A stretch of 64,000 nucleotides of DNA from Acinetobacter albensis (GTDB taxonomy: Bacteria > Pseudomonadota > Gammaproteobacteria > Pseudomonadales > Moraxellaceae): the NCBI RefSeq assembly GCF_900095025.1, contig NZ_FMBK01000016.1, positions 18,702-82,701 of the forward strand. The letters are read 5' to 3'. Positions 18,942 through 28,745 of this stretch are shown piece by piece; the first letter of the stretch is position 1, and each line of letters opens with the position of its first letter. The notes beneath the pieces were generated by a model. It had not been told where the DNA came from. It did not search any database and saw nothing but the letters and a program-made list of their open reading frames with translations. The position numbers and the translations under genes are program-made.

Positions 18942-21437
18942 ATGAAGGATTATCAGGCAAAAAATACCTTGGCAATGGCTATACGGGCAGTATTATGGGG
19001 AATGCCCTTAGTTGTAAGCAGCTTTACTCCCACTGCTCTCTATGCGGCCAATATATATGCTATTTCGATTGCTCATACTTCCCTTGACCAATCTCTTAAA
19101 CAGCTTGCTATTCAAACAGGAACAACCATTAGCTATGATGCCGCATCCCTCTCTAAAATAAAGAGCGCAGCACTTAAGGGAAATTATTCTGTAGATCAAG
19201 CATTGGCTTTATTATTGCAACCAAATCAGTTAAATTCCGTGAAAACATCCAGTGGCGGCTATAGTATTCAAGCTCAAATCAATACTGCAAAATATCAAAT
19301 TTCCAATCAGAATCAAGCAAATGAAAGTTCAGTTACAGGAACAGATTCGGCACAATTAGCAACCATTTCTTTAACGGCAAATCAAGGAAAGTCTCTAACA
19401 ACCGAAGGCTCTGGTTCATATACAGCAAAAGCAACCACTGCATCAACAGGCTTGGCACTGAGTCTAAAAGAAACACCACAATCTGTAAGTGTCATGACAC
19501 GTCAACAAATGGATGATCAAAACTTAACTCAAATTACTGACGTGGCCAATCAAGTCGCTGGTTTGACTGTAAATCAATCGGGTAATGTAGGGTCAGATAG
19601 TTCACCCATCTATGCACGTGGGAAAAGTGTTGATAGTTATTTACTCGATGGGGTGAAATTACTCAGTACGTATTCTTCTATTTTTCAAAGCCAAGATACT
19701 GCTCTTTTCGACCGAGTTGAAGTCGTTCGTGGTTCAACAGGCTTAATGACGGGTGCTGGAACGGCGAGTGCCAGTATTAATATGGTCAGAAAGAAACCAT
19801 TACAAGACTTTAAAGCGTCTGTAAGTGCAGATGTCGGTTCTTGGAATTCATATCGTACTGATCTGGATGTGTCTTCCCCGCTTAATGACTCAGGCAGTGT
19901 TCGGGGGCGTACAGTCTTTGCTTATCAAAATTCAGATTCCTATATAGATCGTTTTAATGAAGAACGTAAAATTGCTTATGGTGTTGTTGAAACAGATCTA
20001 ACTGAAAATACTCAAGCGAGTTTAGGTTTAAGTTATCAACAAATTTATATCACAGGTCAAGCACGTGGCGGGTTACCCGCGTTTAATAGCGATGGAACAC
20101 GGACAAACTGGTCGCGCTCTGATTCAGCTGCACCCAATTGGTCATATTCTGACAGAGCAACCACTTCAATATTTGCAGACGTGAATCATCAATTGTCTGA
20201 TCATTGGAAATTAAAAACATCTTTAGCGCATATTATTACAGAGTCAGATGAATTGGTGGGTTACGCCAGTGGAGGAACACCCAATAAAGACACTGGAAGC
20301 GGTGTTTCACTTTATTCAACCCATTGGGCATATAAGCCCATCCAAAATTTATTCAACATCACATTAAATGGCTCATTTGACTTATTGGGGCAAACGCATG
20401 ACCTTGTTGTGGGTTCAACCTTAACAAAAAGTAGTAATAGTCAGCCCTACTTCACCAATTGGTGGATTGATGGATGGAGTGGAACGATTAAAAATATTTA
20501 TGAATGGGATGGCAATACACCTAGCCGTCCTTACAATCCTGCTGTAGGTTGGACAAAAGAAGATAATACAAGCTCATCAATATTTGCAGCTGCTCACTTT
20601 AAATTGAATGATGACTTGGCATTATTGGTAGGTTCACGATTAGAAAACTGGAAACTTAAAAAAGAAAATAATAATTATAAAGAAAATACGATTACCACCA
20701 CAACGCGACAAGAAAATAATAAAATTATCCCCTATATCGGTCTCATTTATGATTTCAATGATTATTGGTCAGCCTATACCAGCTATACCAATATCTTTTC
20801 ACCTCAAGATAGAAAAACTTTGGCTGGTAATTATATCGATCCATTAGACGGAAATAGTACTGAACTCGGTATAAAAGGTGCTTTTTTTGATAATCAATTC
20901 AATATTGGCGTGGCAATATATGAAACTCAAGAAGATAATCTGGCGGTTGCTATCCCAGACAATTCAAATGGTTCTAAAGTGCTTGCTCCAGATGGTTCCC
21001 AAGCTTACCGAGCCGAATCTGGAACAAAAACTCGCGGTTTTGAATTAGAGGCAACTGGAAAATTAAGTGACACTTGGCAAATTTCGAGCAGTTTTTCGCG
21101 AAATTTAAGCAAAGATAGTAAAGGAAATTTATTAAATCCAAATATTCCAAGCAATACAGCCAAAATTTTTACGACATATACACTCCCTTACTTGGATGAA
21201 GCAATCACGATAGGTGGTGGTATTCGTTGGCAAAGTGAAATCCATTCTGCAGATCGAAAATTCACACAAGGTGAATATAGCGTTGTAGATTTAATGGCAC
21301 GCTATAAAATAATGAATAATTTAACGGCAAACTTAAATTTAAATAATATTTTTGATAAAAAATATTATTTAACAACAGGTAACAGTTATTATGGTGCACC
21401 CACCAATTTTAGAGTTGGGTTAAAATATGATTGGTAA
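18942..21437 (+). CDS. TonB-dependent siderophore receptor with STN signalling domain (copy 1)
   Basis: An 831-residue outer-membrane receptor. After a signal peptide ending near ALYAAN come an STN signalling domain (about residues 36-115), a plug domain (about 170-280, with KETPQSVSVMTRQQMDDQ) and a 22-strand barrel ending in FRVGLKYDW with the terminal aromatic residue. The STN domain and position after fecI/fecR genes indicate a transducing receptor of the FecA/FpvA/FoxA kind. The ligand cannot be told from sequence. It is a tandem paralogue of the next gene. Confidence 0.92.
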   Translation: MKDYQAKNTLAMAIRAVLWGMPLVVSSFTPTALYAANIYAISIAHTSLDQSLKQLAIQTGTTISYDAASLSKIKSAALKGNYSVDQALALLLQPNQLNSVKTSSGGYSIQAQINTAKYQISNQNQANESSVTGTDSAQLATISLTANQGKSLTTEGSGSYTAKATTASTGLALSLKETPQSVSVMTRQQMDDQNLTQITDVANQVAGLTVNQSGNVGSDSSPIYARGKSVDSYLLDGVKLLSTYSSIFQSQDTALFDRVEVVRGSTGLMTGAGTASASINMVRKKPLQDFKASVSADVGSWNSYRTDLDVSSPLNDSGSVRGRTVFAYQNSDSYIDRFNEERKIAYGVVETDLTENTQASLGLSYQQIYITGQARGGLPAFNSDGTRTNWSRSDSAAPNWSYSDRATTSIFADVNHQLSDHWKLKTSLAHIITESDELVGYASGGTPNKDTGSGVSLYSTHWAYKPIQNLFNITLNGSFDLLGQTHDLVVGSTLTKSSNSQPYFTNWWIDGWSGTIKNIYEWDGNTPSRPYNPAVGWTKEDNTSSSIFAAAHFKLNDDLALLVGSRLENWKLKKENNNYKENTITTTTRQENNKIIPYIGLIYDFNDYWSAYTSYTNIFSPQDRKTLAGNYIDPLDGNSTELGIKGAFFDNQFNIGVAIYETQEDNLAVAIPDNSNGSKVLAPDGSQAYRAESGTKTRGFELEATGKLSDTWQISSSFSRNLSKDSKGNLLNPNIPSNTAKIFTTYTLPYLDEAITIGGGIRWQSEIHSADRKFTQGEYSVVDLMARYKIMNNLTANLNLNNIFDKKYYLTTGNSYYGAPTNFRVGLKYDW

Positions 21438-21463
21438 GTGATCATATTATTGCAAGGATTTAA

Positions 21464-21492
21464 TAGGCATCTTTGGGTGCCTATTTTTATTT
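21464..21492 (+). terminator. Rho-independent terminator after receptor copy 1
   Basis: A 6-bp stem (TAGGCA, TGCCTA) with an 8-nt loop followed directly by a T-rich tract lies 27 bp past the receptor stop. It suggests that the second receptor has its own promoter, in line with the repeated leader motif before it. Confidence 0.75.
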
Positions 21493-21566
21493 CACTCAAG
21501 ATTAATTTGATTAAATTATAAATTAAAAAAAACTACAGAATAAATGAGCTTTTATTTGTACTTGTT

Positions 21567-21589
21567 CGACTTATTAGAGAAACATACTC
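21567..21589 (+). promoter_or_regulatory. Leader motif shared with the first STN receptor gene
   Basis: CGACTTATTAGAGAAA followed by CATACTC starts 39 bp before the second receptor ATG and repeats the motif at 18904-18925 with one inserted base. The two genes also share their first codons. It is a candidate ECF-sigma target promoter, or a relic of duplication. Confidence 0.4.
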
Positions 21590-21605
21590 GCAGACGAGAA
21601 ATCTC

Positions 21606-24113
21606 ATGAAGGAATATCGAGTAAATAATGCATTGGCCCTTGCCATGCAGACCATTTTTTTAGGCATACCACTCACTGTATGTAGCATGACAACAACATC
21701 TATATATGCAGCGACTGAACATAATATTTACATTGCAAAAACTTCACTTGATCAAGCTCTAATAGATTTGGCCATACAATCAGGTATTACGATTAGCTAT
21801 GATTCCGTTACTCTTTCTAAATTGCAAAGTTCGGGCTTAAGTGGTCATTATTCAACTGAGCAAGCTCTGGTATTATTGTTAGCACCACATCACTTACAAC
21901 CAGTAAAAATAGCCACTGGTGGATATGGTATTCAAGCCAAGGTCATCACAGAAAAAAAAGATGCTCAAATAGTGCAATTAGCACCGATTTATAGCCAAGC
22001 GGCTCATTTAAGCAATAAAAACCTCGTATCCGGCAGTGAAAATGAATTCGGGGTATCTCAATTACCCACTATTTCAATGGTTGCAGCTTCTGACAAACAT
22101 ATGGTTAATGTTGGAAAATCAGCACAAAACTTAAAAGAAGTGCCCCAATCCGTCACGGTCATCTCGCGTGAACGTATGGATCAACAAGGTTTAAAAACCT
22201 TAGATGATGTGATGCTGCAAACCACAGGTGTGACACGAGAACAACTCTGGTTAAATAACAACTATAGTTCTCGTGGTCTAAAAATAGAAAATATCCGTTA
22301 CGATGGCGGTGGTACATCAAGCGTTCAGGATAGAAACAATAATGCAGACATGGCGCAATATGAATCCGTGGCTTTACTTCGTGGTGCTGACGGGCTATTT
22401 GGTGCAGGAGAAGCTGGCGGGGTCATTAATCTAACCTCAAAACGCCCCAAGGCTGAAACTGAAATCAATTCTACTCTAAGCATCGGTAGCTGGAATAATT
22501 ATCGTGCTGAAATTGATGGCACAGGCACGTTAAATACTGAGCAAACTATTCAAGGCCGTGCTGTTGCGGTTTTCCAAGACCAAGACTTTTTCTATAAGCC
22601 GACTCATAACCGCCGTGAAATGTTATACGGAGCACTCAACTTTGAACTGAGCCCACAAACCACTTTATTTACGGGTGCAAGTTACCAAAAAGATAAAACC
22701 GATGCTTTTAATGCCAGTTTACCCCGTTGGCAAGATGGCGAAGATTTGAATTTACCACGTAGTACAACCATGGGCGCACCTTGGGGATGGATGGAACGTG
22801 AAAATATTTCTCTGTTTGCAAATGTACAACATGTATTTAATGACGACTGGAAAACGCAATTTAATGTCCGTCACAATATTGGTGATGATGGGATTAATAC
22901 TGCCGAAATGGAAGGTGCTGTCAACTATGAAACCCTTGAAAGTCAATGGTGGCGTAACCAAAGTAAAACTGATTTTAAAGAAACCACTGTCGATTTAAAC
23001 CTACAAGGCAGTTTTAATTTATTTGATCAAAAGCATGATGTGATTTTAGGTATTGACCACAGTAACAGCACGAAGGACTATAAAGAGAACTGGATTTACT
23101 ATGGAAATGGTAATGCTTTTGAACATGTTGCTCCACCAGAATGGGCTTATCCGCCAACTGAGTGGGAAACCATAAATCAAACAACCAATAAAAAAACGGG
23201 TTTATATGGTTCGCTACGTTTCCGTCCAGTTGAAAATCTTGCGCTGATTACTGGTGGACGCTATATTTTAAAAGATGATAATAATGTTCATAATTTTAAA
23301 GCCCCCACTGGCAGCAACCCCGATACAAGGACATTACAAGACAAACTATTTATTCCTTATTTTGGCATTGTCTATGATGTGACCGATGTAACAACACTGT
23401 ATGCGAGTTCAACGGAAATTTATAAAAGCCAAGCCAACTTGTTGGATGTTAACAATCAACCTTTAGAGCCGATTACAGGTACAAACTATGAAATAGGGAT
23501 TAAATCGACCTTATTTAATGATCAATTGAATACCAGTTTTGCTTTATACCAACTCAAGAAAGAAGGTGAAGGGAATAGAATAAGTGGAAATTGGAGTAGT
23601 CCTTGCTGTTATATCGATAGTGGTTTATATGAAAGCAAAGGTTTTGATATTGAAGTAAATGGCAACATCACACCTGAATGGGACATGTCTATAGGCTATA
23701 CTTATAACGACAATGAAAATAAAAACAATATCAGTAAGTCACTCAATAGTTACACACCTAAACACCTCCTCAAAATTTGGACAAATTACAAATTAGATCA
23801 ATTCGTGGAGGGGCTTGAAGTTGGTGGCGGTTTAACAGCACAAAGTAAAAATTATAAAGATGGTTGGGTTCAAGCATATAACCCACTAACAGGAAAATAT
23901 GATGGGGCATGGAATGAAATGCAAGTCGTGCAACCCAAATATTCACTTTGGTCATTACGAGCGGCTTATGCAATCAATCCTAATCTCAATTTAGCATTCA
24001 ATTTGAATAATATTTTTGATAAATGCTATTACAGTACAATCGGTCAACCTGGCTATGGCAGTTTCTATGGTGAACCCAGAAGTTTTCTTTTAACACTTAA
24101 AGCTAAATATTAA
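21606..24113 (+). CDS. TonB-dependent siderophore receptor with STN signalling domain (copy 2)
   Basis: An 835-residue receptor with the same layout as its upstream neighbour: signal peptide to about residue 36, STN domain (about 38-118), plug (LKEVPQSVTVISRERMDQQG), and a barrel ending in SFLLTLKAKY. The first 110 residues are clearly similar to copy 1 (for example SLDQALIDLAIQSGITISYD), whereas the barrels differ more. That suggests duplication followed by divergence of ligand specificity while keeping signalling through the same FecR. A strong terminator follows. Confidence 0.92.
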   Translation: MKEYRVNNALALAMQTIFLGIPLTVCSMTTTSIYAATEHNIYIAKTSLDQALIDLAIQSGITISYDSVTLSKLQSSGLSGHYSTEQALVLLLAPHHLQPVKIATGGYGIQAKVITEKKDAQIVQLAPIYSQAAHLSNKNLVSGSENEFGVSQLPTISMVAASDKHMVNVGKSAQNLKEVPQSVTVISRERMDQQGLKTLDDVMLQTTGVTREQLWLNNNYSSRGLKIENIRYDGGGTSSVQDRNNNADMAQYESVALLRGADGLFGAGEAGGVINLTSKRPKAETEINSTLSIGSWNNYRAEIDGTGTLNTEQTIQGRAVAVFQDQDFFYKPTHNRREMLYGALNFELSPQTTLFTGASYQKDKTDAFNASLPRWQDGEDLNLPRSTTMGAPWGWMERENISLFANVQHVFNDDWKTQFNVRHNIGDDGINTAEMEGAVNYETLESQWWRNQSKTDFKETTVDLNLQGSFNLFDQKHDVILGIDHSNSTKDYKENWIYYGNGNAFEHVAPPEWAYPPTEWETINQTTNKKTGLYGSLRFRPVENLALITGGRYILKDDNNVHNFKAPTGSNPDTRTLQDKLFIPYFGIVYDVTDVTTLYASSTEIYKSQANLLDVNNQPLEPITGTNYEIGIKSTLFNDQLNTSFALYQLKKEGEGNRISGNWSSPCCYIDSGLYESKGFDIEVNGNITPEWDMSIGYTYNDNENKNNISKSLNSYTPKHLLKIWTNYKLDQFVEGLEVGGGLTAQSKNYKDGWVQAYNPLTGKYDGAWNEMQVVQPKYSLWSLRAAYAINPNLNLAFNLNNIFDKCYYSTIGQPGYGSFYGEPRSFLLTLKAKY

Positions 24114-24121
24114 AACAATCA

Positions 24122-24161
24122 AGTCAGTCATATAAAGCTATGACTGACTCTTCTTTTTTTC
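24122..24161 (+). terminator. Rho-independent terminator after receptor copy 2
   Basis: A perfect 11-bp stem (AGTCAGTCATA at 24122-24132, TATGACTGACT at 24139-24149) with a 6-nt loop is followed by a T-rich tail. It closes the fecI-fecR-receptor region. Confidence 0.88.
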
Positions 24162-24302
24162 TTTATATTCAGAGGTCTTAATATATGATTATAGATTCCC
24201 TTAAGAATGATATTGTATGGCTTCCTAATATTAGGTTTAAAAAATCTACAAAAATGCTATCAAAAATATAGAGGTCTATTCAATTTTTGACATGTATTAT
24301 TT

Positions 24303-25298
24303 CTAATTTAACGTATTTTTGTGTTTTATGGTCCGAAATCCTACATGACTGATGGCCAAATTCGCTTCCTGCGATTGTCTGGCGCTGGCGCGATATCGAG
24401 CACAATAATTATCGGAACAAAGATAAGAACCACCTTTGATGGTGTAATTATTGGCTATATTGGAGAACTCTGTTTTGATTTGTGCATGATTGCCCATGTG
24501 ATCATCATGATTTCCAGAAAATGGACTTCGCGTATATTCCCAAACGTTACCGATCATATCGTATAAGCCATAAGGATTGGCTTCAAAACAACCGACTGGA
24601 GCAACATCAGGAAAACCATCCTGAACCTCATTTTGATAAGGGAAATTACCTTGCCACACATTGGCGTTAACATGCTTTCCCTGATGTTCGGCCGCAACAT
24701 CTTCTTCTTTGGTAAAGGACTTTGCAGCATACTCCCATTGCTCTTCAGTCGGTATTTCTCGACCTAACCAGTCTGCGTATGCAATGGCATCTTTTAGTGT
24801 AGCTAATCGAACGGGTTCATTCGGTAAAATCTTTCTTTTTGCTTGCTTGCCCCAAGGATATTTCCATGAGATTCCTTTTTCTAGCTTCCACCACCCCAAA
24901 TCATTAACAGTCTGATCTGGCTGAATAAATACAGCAGCTTCGCCCTGCTTTTCGGATTCCGTGACATAACCTGTAGCATCGACAAAAGATTGGAATTGGG
25001 CATTGGTAACTTCAGTGGCATCAATATAGAAATTATCCACTTTACGCTGAGAATTTGAGATTGATTTTTCTTCAGGATAGGCATGATTGTTGCCTATATT
25101 AAAACTGCCGCCTTGGATTGAAACCATACCCGAAGTTTCACTTTCCAACCAACCTTTAGGTAATCCCGAATAACTTTTACAAGCTTCCAAACTACCTAAT
25201 TTAATCACTGGGTTTACATCTTCCTGAGGATTCGAAGTATGTTGTGAGCATGCAACCTGTAGTAGGCTGAACGAAAGAGTAAGAGAGATATTTTTCAT
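24303..25298 (-). CDS. Exported formylglycine-generating enzyme (sulfatase maturase)
   Basis: A 331-residue SUMF1/FGE-fold protein. It has the family signatures GGSFNIGN, YIDATEVTNAQFQSFVDATGY, IPTEEQWEYAA, DMIGNVWEY and IKGGSYLC. The two copper-binding catalytic cysteines are present as CSDNYC (Cys294 and Cys299), so it should be a true oxygen-dependent FGE and not a mere structural relative. The ATG at 25298 has an AGGAAG ribosome site; the longer frame starts at 25313. The N-terminus (MKNISLTLSFSLLQVACSQ) is a signal peptide with an imperfect lipobox (Q at -3), implying action in the periplasm. It is 77 bp downstream of the sulfatase it presumably activates. Confidence 0.88.
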   Translation of the reverse strand: MKNISLTLSFSLLQVACSQHTSNPQEDVNPVIKLGSLEACKSYSGLPKGWLESETSGMVSIQGGSFNIGNNHAYPEEKSISNSQRKVDNFYIDATEVTNAQFQSFVDATGYVTESEKQGEAAVFIQPDQTVNDLGWWKLEKGISWKYPWGKQAKRKILPNEPVRLATLKDAIAYADWLGREIPTEEQWEYAAKSFTKEEDVAAEHQGKHVNANVWQGNFPYQNEVQDGFPDVAPVGCFEANPYGLYDMIGNVWEYTRSPFSGNHDDHMGNHAQIKTEFSNIANNYTIKGGSYLCSDNYCARYRASARQSQEANLAISHVGFRTIKHKNTLN

Positions 25299-25375
25299 CT
25301 GACTTCCTGTCATATTAAATCCGTTAGTGGGTATACATTAAATTCAAAATTTAACATATACCCGATAAATTTAGA

Positions 25376-27076
25376 TTAGTTGGGATTCTTTAAAAAGTCG
25401 GGCTGTATGCACGTATTATAAAAACAGTTCATCTGACCATATTTATAGCGAACAGGTGCGTTCACCACACCTACATGTTGAGCATATTGATCCCACTCTT
25501 TTGCAAGCTGCGCGGTTTTTCCAACTTCTTTATCTGCTAGATTATTGATCAAAATTGGATCATTTTTGCGATTGTAAAGTTCCCATTGACCGGTTCCATA
25601 AGGTGGAGCTTGCATCTGAATAGCCCAATCACCCTTATAGTATGCACGTCGTGTATTAAATTCCCAACCAATTCCACGTTCAGCCTGTTTTTTACCTTTC
25701 AATGTTGGTAGGAATGAACGACCTTCTAGAGCCAATAATTTATGACCATCGTTGGTTTCAGGACGTTTAATTTTGGTGATATCCAAAATAGTCGGGGTAA
25801 AATCCATTGCACTCATAAAATTATGATTAATATCATTCTTTTGTTTCGAATTTGGATATTTAATAATTGCTGGAACGTGAATTCCGCCATTCGCTAAATA
25901 ACTTTTAAAATATGGATACGGTGTAGAGGAAACCTGCGCCCATTGTGGACCGAGTGCTATATAGGAATTTGTTTTACCCATATTTTCAATACTATTATCA
26001 AAAGTTTCATCAACCCACTTACGAATACCATCAGTGTGATCTTTTGTTCCTAATGATTCAGGTGTTGAGGATTCTGCTCCATTATCGGACATAAACATGA
26101 CAATAGTATTGTCTAACTCGCCCGATTTTTCTAATTGATCCAATATTCGTCCGACATTATGATCCAAATTATCAATCATAGCCGCATAAACCTGCATGGT
26201 TTTGGTTTGTTCCGCTTTTTGTGCAGGTGTTAATTTATCCCATGAAGGTAATTTATCCGCAAAAGGATTATTTGCTTTGGTATTTTTTGGAATAAGACCA
26301 AGTTCAATTTGTTTGTTTAAACGCTTTTGACGAATAGCATCATAGCCATCCTGATAAGCGCCTTTGTATTTATTCAGATATGCATCAGGGGCTTGTAAAG
26401 GCCAATGAGGTGCTGTGTAAGCGACATAAGCGAAGAAAGGTTGATCTTTTTTTCGATCATCTTTTAAATAAGATAAAATCTTATCAGTATAAAAGTCTGT
26501 TGAATAAAAATCTTTAGGTAGCTTAGCAACTTGACCATCTTCTTTATATTTTGCAGGATAGCCCTGAAAGAGTCCCTGATCTTTAAAATGGTCTGCACCA
26601 CCTGGAACTAAAACAAAGGAGCGATCAAAACCTCTAGCATTGGGTAAACTATCATCACTTCCACCTAAATGCCACTTCCCTGCAATATAAGTACGGTATC
26701 CATTATTTTTTAATATTTCAGGTAAAGTCATGACCTGTTTATTGAGTTTTCCCTCATAACCCACTTTACCCATTTGCTCTGGTTGTAAATATTCAGCCAT
26801 CGTGCCTAAACCAGCTTGATGGTTATCATTACCAGTTAATAGCATAGATCGTGTGACTGAACAGGTTGGACCAGCATGAAAATCAGACATGATTGTCCCA
26901 CTTTTTGCTAGCTTAGTTAAATTTGGAGTGGAAATCTCTCCGCCAAAAGGCGCAATATCCGAATACCCTAAATCATCTGCTACAATGAGTAGCACGTTAG
27001 GCTGTTTAGCCGTAGCAGACCATGCTACCGTTGTTAATGTCATGGGAATTAAAGCCCACATTAATTTTTTCATCAT
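25376..27076 (-). CDS. Exported type I arylsulfatase
   Basis: A 566-residue sulfatase of the alkaline phosphatase superfamily. A Sec signal peptide (to about AWSA) precedes the metal-binding LLIVADDLGYSD (Asp34, Asp35). The formylglycine site is CSVTR (Cys72-Arg76), followed by SMLLTGND. Further conserved pieces are GKWHLGG, APHWPLQAP and MFMSDNGAESS. The site departs from the usual C-x-P/A-x-R: the third residue is Val. The family hydrolyses organic sulfate esters. It is co-directional with the FGE gene, suggesting a two-gene scavenging unit. The ATG at 27076 has an AAGGA site; a second ATG follows immediately. Confidence 0.92.
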   Translation of the reverse strand: MMKKLMWALIPMTLTTVAWSATAKQPNVLLIVADDLGYSDIAPFGGEISTPNLTKLAKSGTIMSDFHAGPTCSVTRSMLLTGNDNHQAGLGTMAEYLQPEQMGKVGYEGKLNKQVMTLPEILKNNGYRTYIAGKWHLGGSDDSLPNARGFDRSFVLVPGGADHFKDQGLFQGYPAKYKEDGQVAKLPKDFYSTDFYTDKILSYLKDDRKKDQPFFAYVAYTAPHWPLQAPDAYLNKYKGAYQDGYDAIRQKRLNKQIELGLIPKNTKANNPFADKLPSWDKLTPAQKAEQTKTMQVYAAMIDNLDHNVGRILDQLEKSGELDNTIVMFMSDNGAESSTPESLGTKDHTDGIRKWVDETFDNSIENMGKTNSYIALGPQWAQVSSTPYPYFKSYLANGGIHVPAIIKYPNSKQKNDINHNFMSAMDFTPTILDITKIKRPETNDGHKLLALEGRSFLPTLKGKKQAERGIGWEFNTRRAYYKGDWAIQMQAPPYGTGQWELYNRKNDPILINNLADKEVGKTAQLAKEWDQYAQHVGVVNAPVRYKYGQMNCFYNTCIQPDFLKNPN

Positions 27077-27714
27077 AAAATATTCCTTTTTTACGATACA
27101 TCTTATATTCGGTTATATAAACCACAGATATTTACCTAAATCATGCTGTATAGCCGTTTTAGTGGCTATTTCAAATTAAGATCAAACACCTTTAATTCAA
27201 CAATAATTCAGTTAATCAATTTTTTTCTATGCACAATTGAAGCATGAGAAAATACTTATTTAGCAATTCTAGTTTAACCATCATGTGTAATATTCAGTAT
27301 AGAAATCCCTATCCACTTATTCATGATTTACTGTTCATTTAAATGGACAGAATGTTTTTGATTACGTGTTTTAATTGTTCTATTGAGTTCTTGGGTGTTT
27401 TCGGTGTAATCAAAATGAACGCTATCGTCGTTCACTCACTACATTTGAATGCAAAAAATGCAAATAGGCATAATGAACATACATAGTTAATGAACATTGT
27501 ACTTATCAGAGAAGTTGGTTGGGCAAAAGAAATCACCTTTAGACTCCGATCTCAAGAATGCTTAAAATGATTCAATATTCTTTTTCTATAAATGAAATTT
27601 TTATGAAGTGAATTATAGATGTTCTGAATTTATTAAATTTCCAATAAAATTTTAGCAAAATTTAAGAACAGCACCCTTCAGAATATCTCAGACCATTTAC
27701 TGTTATTCATACAG
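27077..27714. other. Intergenic region without recognised genes
   Basis: 638 bp between the sulfatase start and the stop of an unrecognised gene. The left end must hold the sulfatase promoter. A 6-bp stem (ATAGCC/GGCTAT) lies at 27149-27168 without a good T tail. Short open stretches exist but none has a start, ribosome site and recognisable product. Confidence 0.5.
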
Positions 27715-28530
27715 CTAAAAATGGGGTCTAAATACAGACTTTTGATGTTGTAAACAGGTTTGCATATATTCAGCATAAACAGATAATTTTTCATAAATAT
27801 GTTCAGAATAGAACATATCTTCAATTAAATGGATGGATTGATGCTTATTATAACTATCACAATACTGAAGTAATTCGGCATTTATAACTGAAAATTTTTC
27901 ACACAATTCAGTATATTCTGCATTTTTGTTTTTAAATAATAATTTGCGCATATTCAGCGCATCACTATCGATCATTTTTTGATGATGTTGAGTATTAATT
28001 AAATAGATATTCACTTTAAAAAATATTTCTAATTCCTCTCTTTTTGCAGGATCAATTTTCAAATTTGTAATGATAAAAATACTTGAAATATCTGCTCTAC
28101 ACAGGGCCTTAATCATCGAAAAATATAAGAAATCACTTTCTTCTAATTCAGTGAAACTGAGATCTAAATAAATATTTAAAGTGTTCAAAACGTCATCTAT
28201 TTTCACGTTTTGCTTTTGTTCAAGCGGATAGTACTTATTCAAAATATTCAGAACAGGTAAGGATGCTGGTGTATTATAAATAACTGTTTTATTGAGGTTC
28301 GCTAAAATAAAGGGTGAAAAAAGAAAAGCCAAACTTGCTTGCTGTGCTTGAATTTCAGATTGAATAATATAGTGAACTTTCAACTTTGAAAATTCACGTA
28401 AAACTTTGGCACGTAATAAGGTTGCTTCTAAATTGACATATTGCTGCTGCAATTTATGCTTCAATTGTTCAGAAATAACCTGTATTTCTATAAGTTCTAA
28501 GAGTGTATTTAATTTCTCTGTCACACACAT
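27715..28530 (-). CDS. Hypothetical protein, no recognised family
   Basis: A 271-residue, Leu/Ile/Gln-rich, probably cytoplasmic and mainly helical protein. There is no signal peptide, membrane segment or catalytic motif that I can name. The N-terminal 55 residues (TEKLNTLLELIEIQVISEQL...) look helical and may form a coiled coil. A middle section (FIITNLKIDPAKREELEIFF) has alternating strand/helix character. It stands alone between the sulfatase unit and the MocR regulator, which diverges from it. Codon use is AT-rich. The length and uninterrupted frame make it a likely real gene; the function is unknown. Confidence 0.7.
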   Translation of the reverse strand: MCVTEKLNTLLELIEIQVISEQLKHKLQQQYVNLEATLLRAKVLREFSKLKVHYIIQSEIQAQQASLAFLFSPFILANLNKTVIYNTPASLPVLNILNKYYPLEQKQNVKIDDVLNTLNIYLDLSFTELEESDFLYFSMIKALCRADISSIFIITNLKIDPAKREELEIFFKVNIYLINTQHHQKMIDSDALNMRKLLFKNKNAEYTELCEKFSVINAELLQYCDSYNKHQSIHLIEDMFYSEHIYEKLSVYAEYMQTCLQHQKSVFRPHF

Positions 28531-28700
28531 TGCATCACCCTTTAGCTTAAATCTGCAGGTTCATCGAGCTACTCACCTTTTTAATCAATATGTAGCATCA
28601 TATTAGATACAGACATCTTCAATAAAAAATAATGGCTCAATAGAACAGACAGATTTTGGTGGGATGCAAAAGAAAAGTATAGCTACAAAAATAGCAGGAT

Positions 28701-28745
28701 AAAATATAACAGATGAAAATAGCATTTATATCACTGTTATATTTT
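28701..28745. promoter_or_regulatory. Perfect 12-bp inverted repeat upstream of the MocR gene
   Basis: Arms AAAATATAACAG (28701-28712) and CTGTTATATTTT (28734-28745) flank 21 bp, about 170 bp before the MocR-type regulator. A closely matching element (TATAACAGAT...ATCTGTTATA) lies just after the same gene at 30422-30457. The repeated appearance on both sides suggests operator sites for this regulator, although the second copy also looks like a terminator. Confidence 0.45.

Noticed and set aside
27149..27168. ATAGCC/GGCTAT hairpin upstream of the sulfatase gene
   Set aside because: The stem is short, has no T tail on either strand, and there is no gene whose end it would mark.
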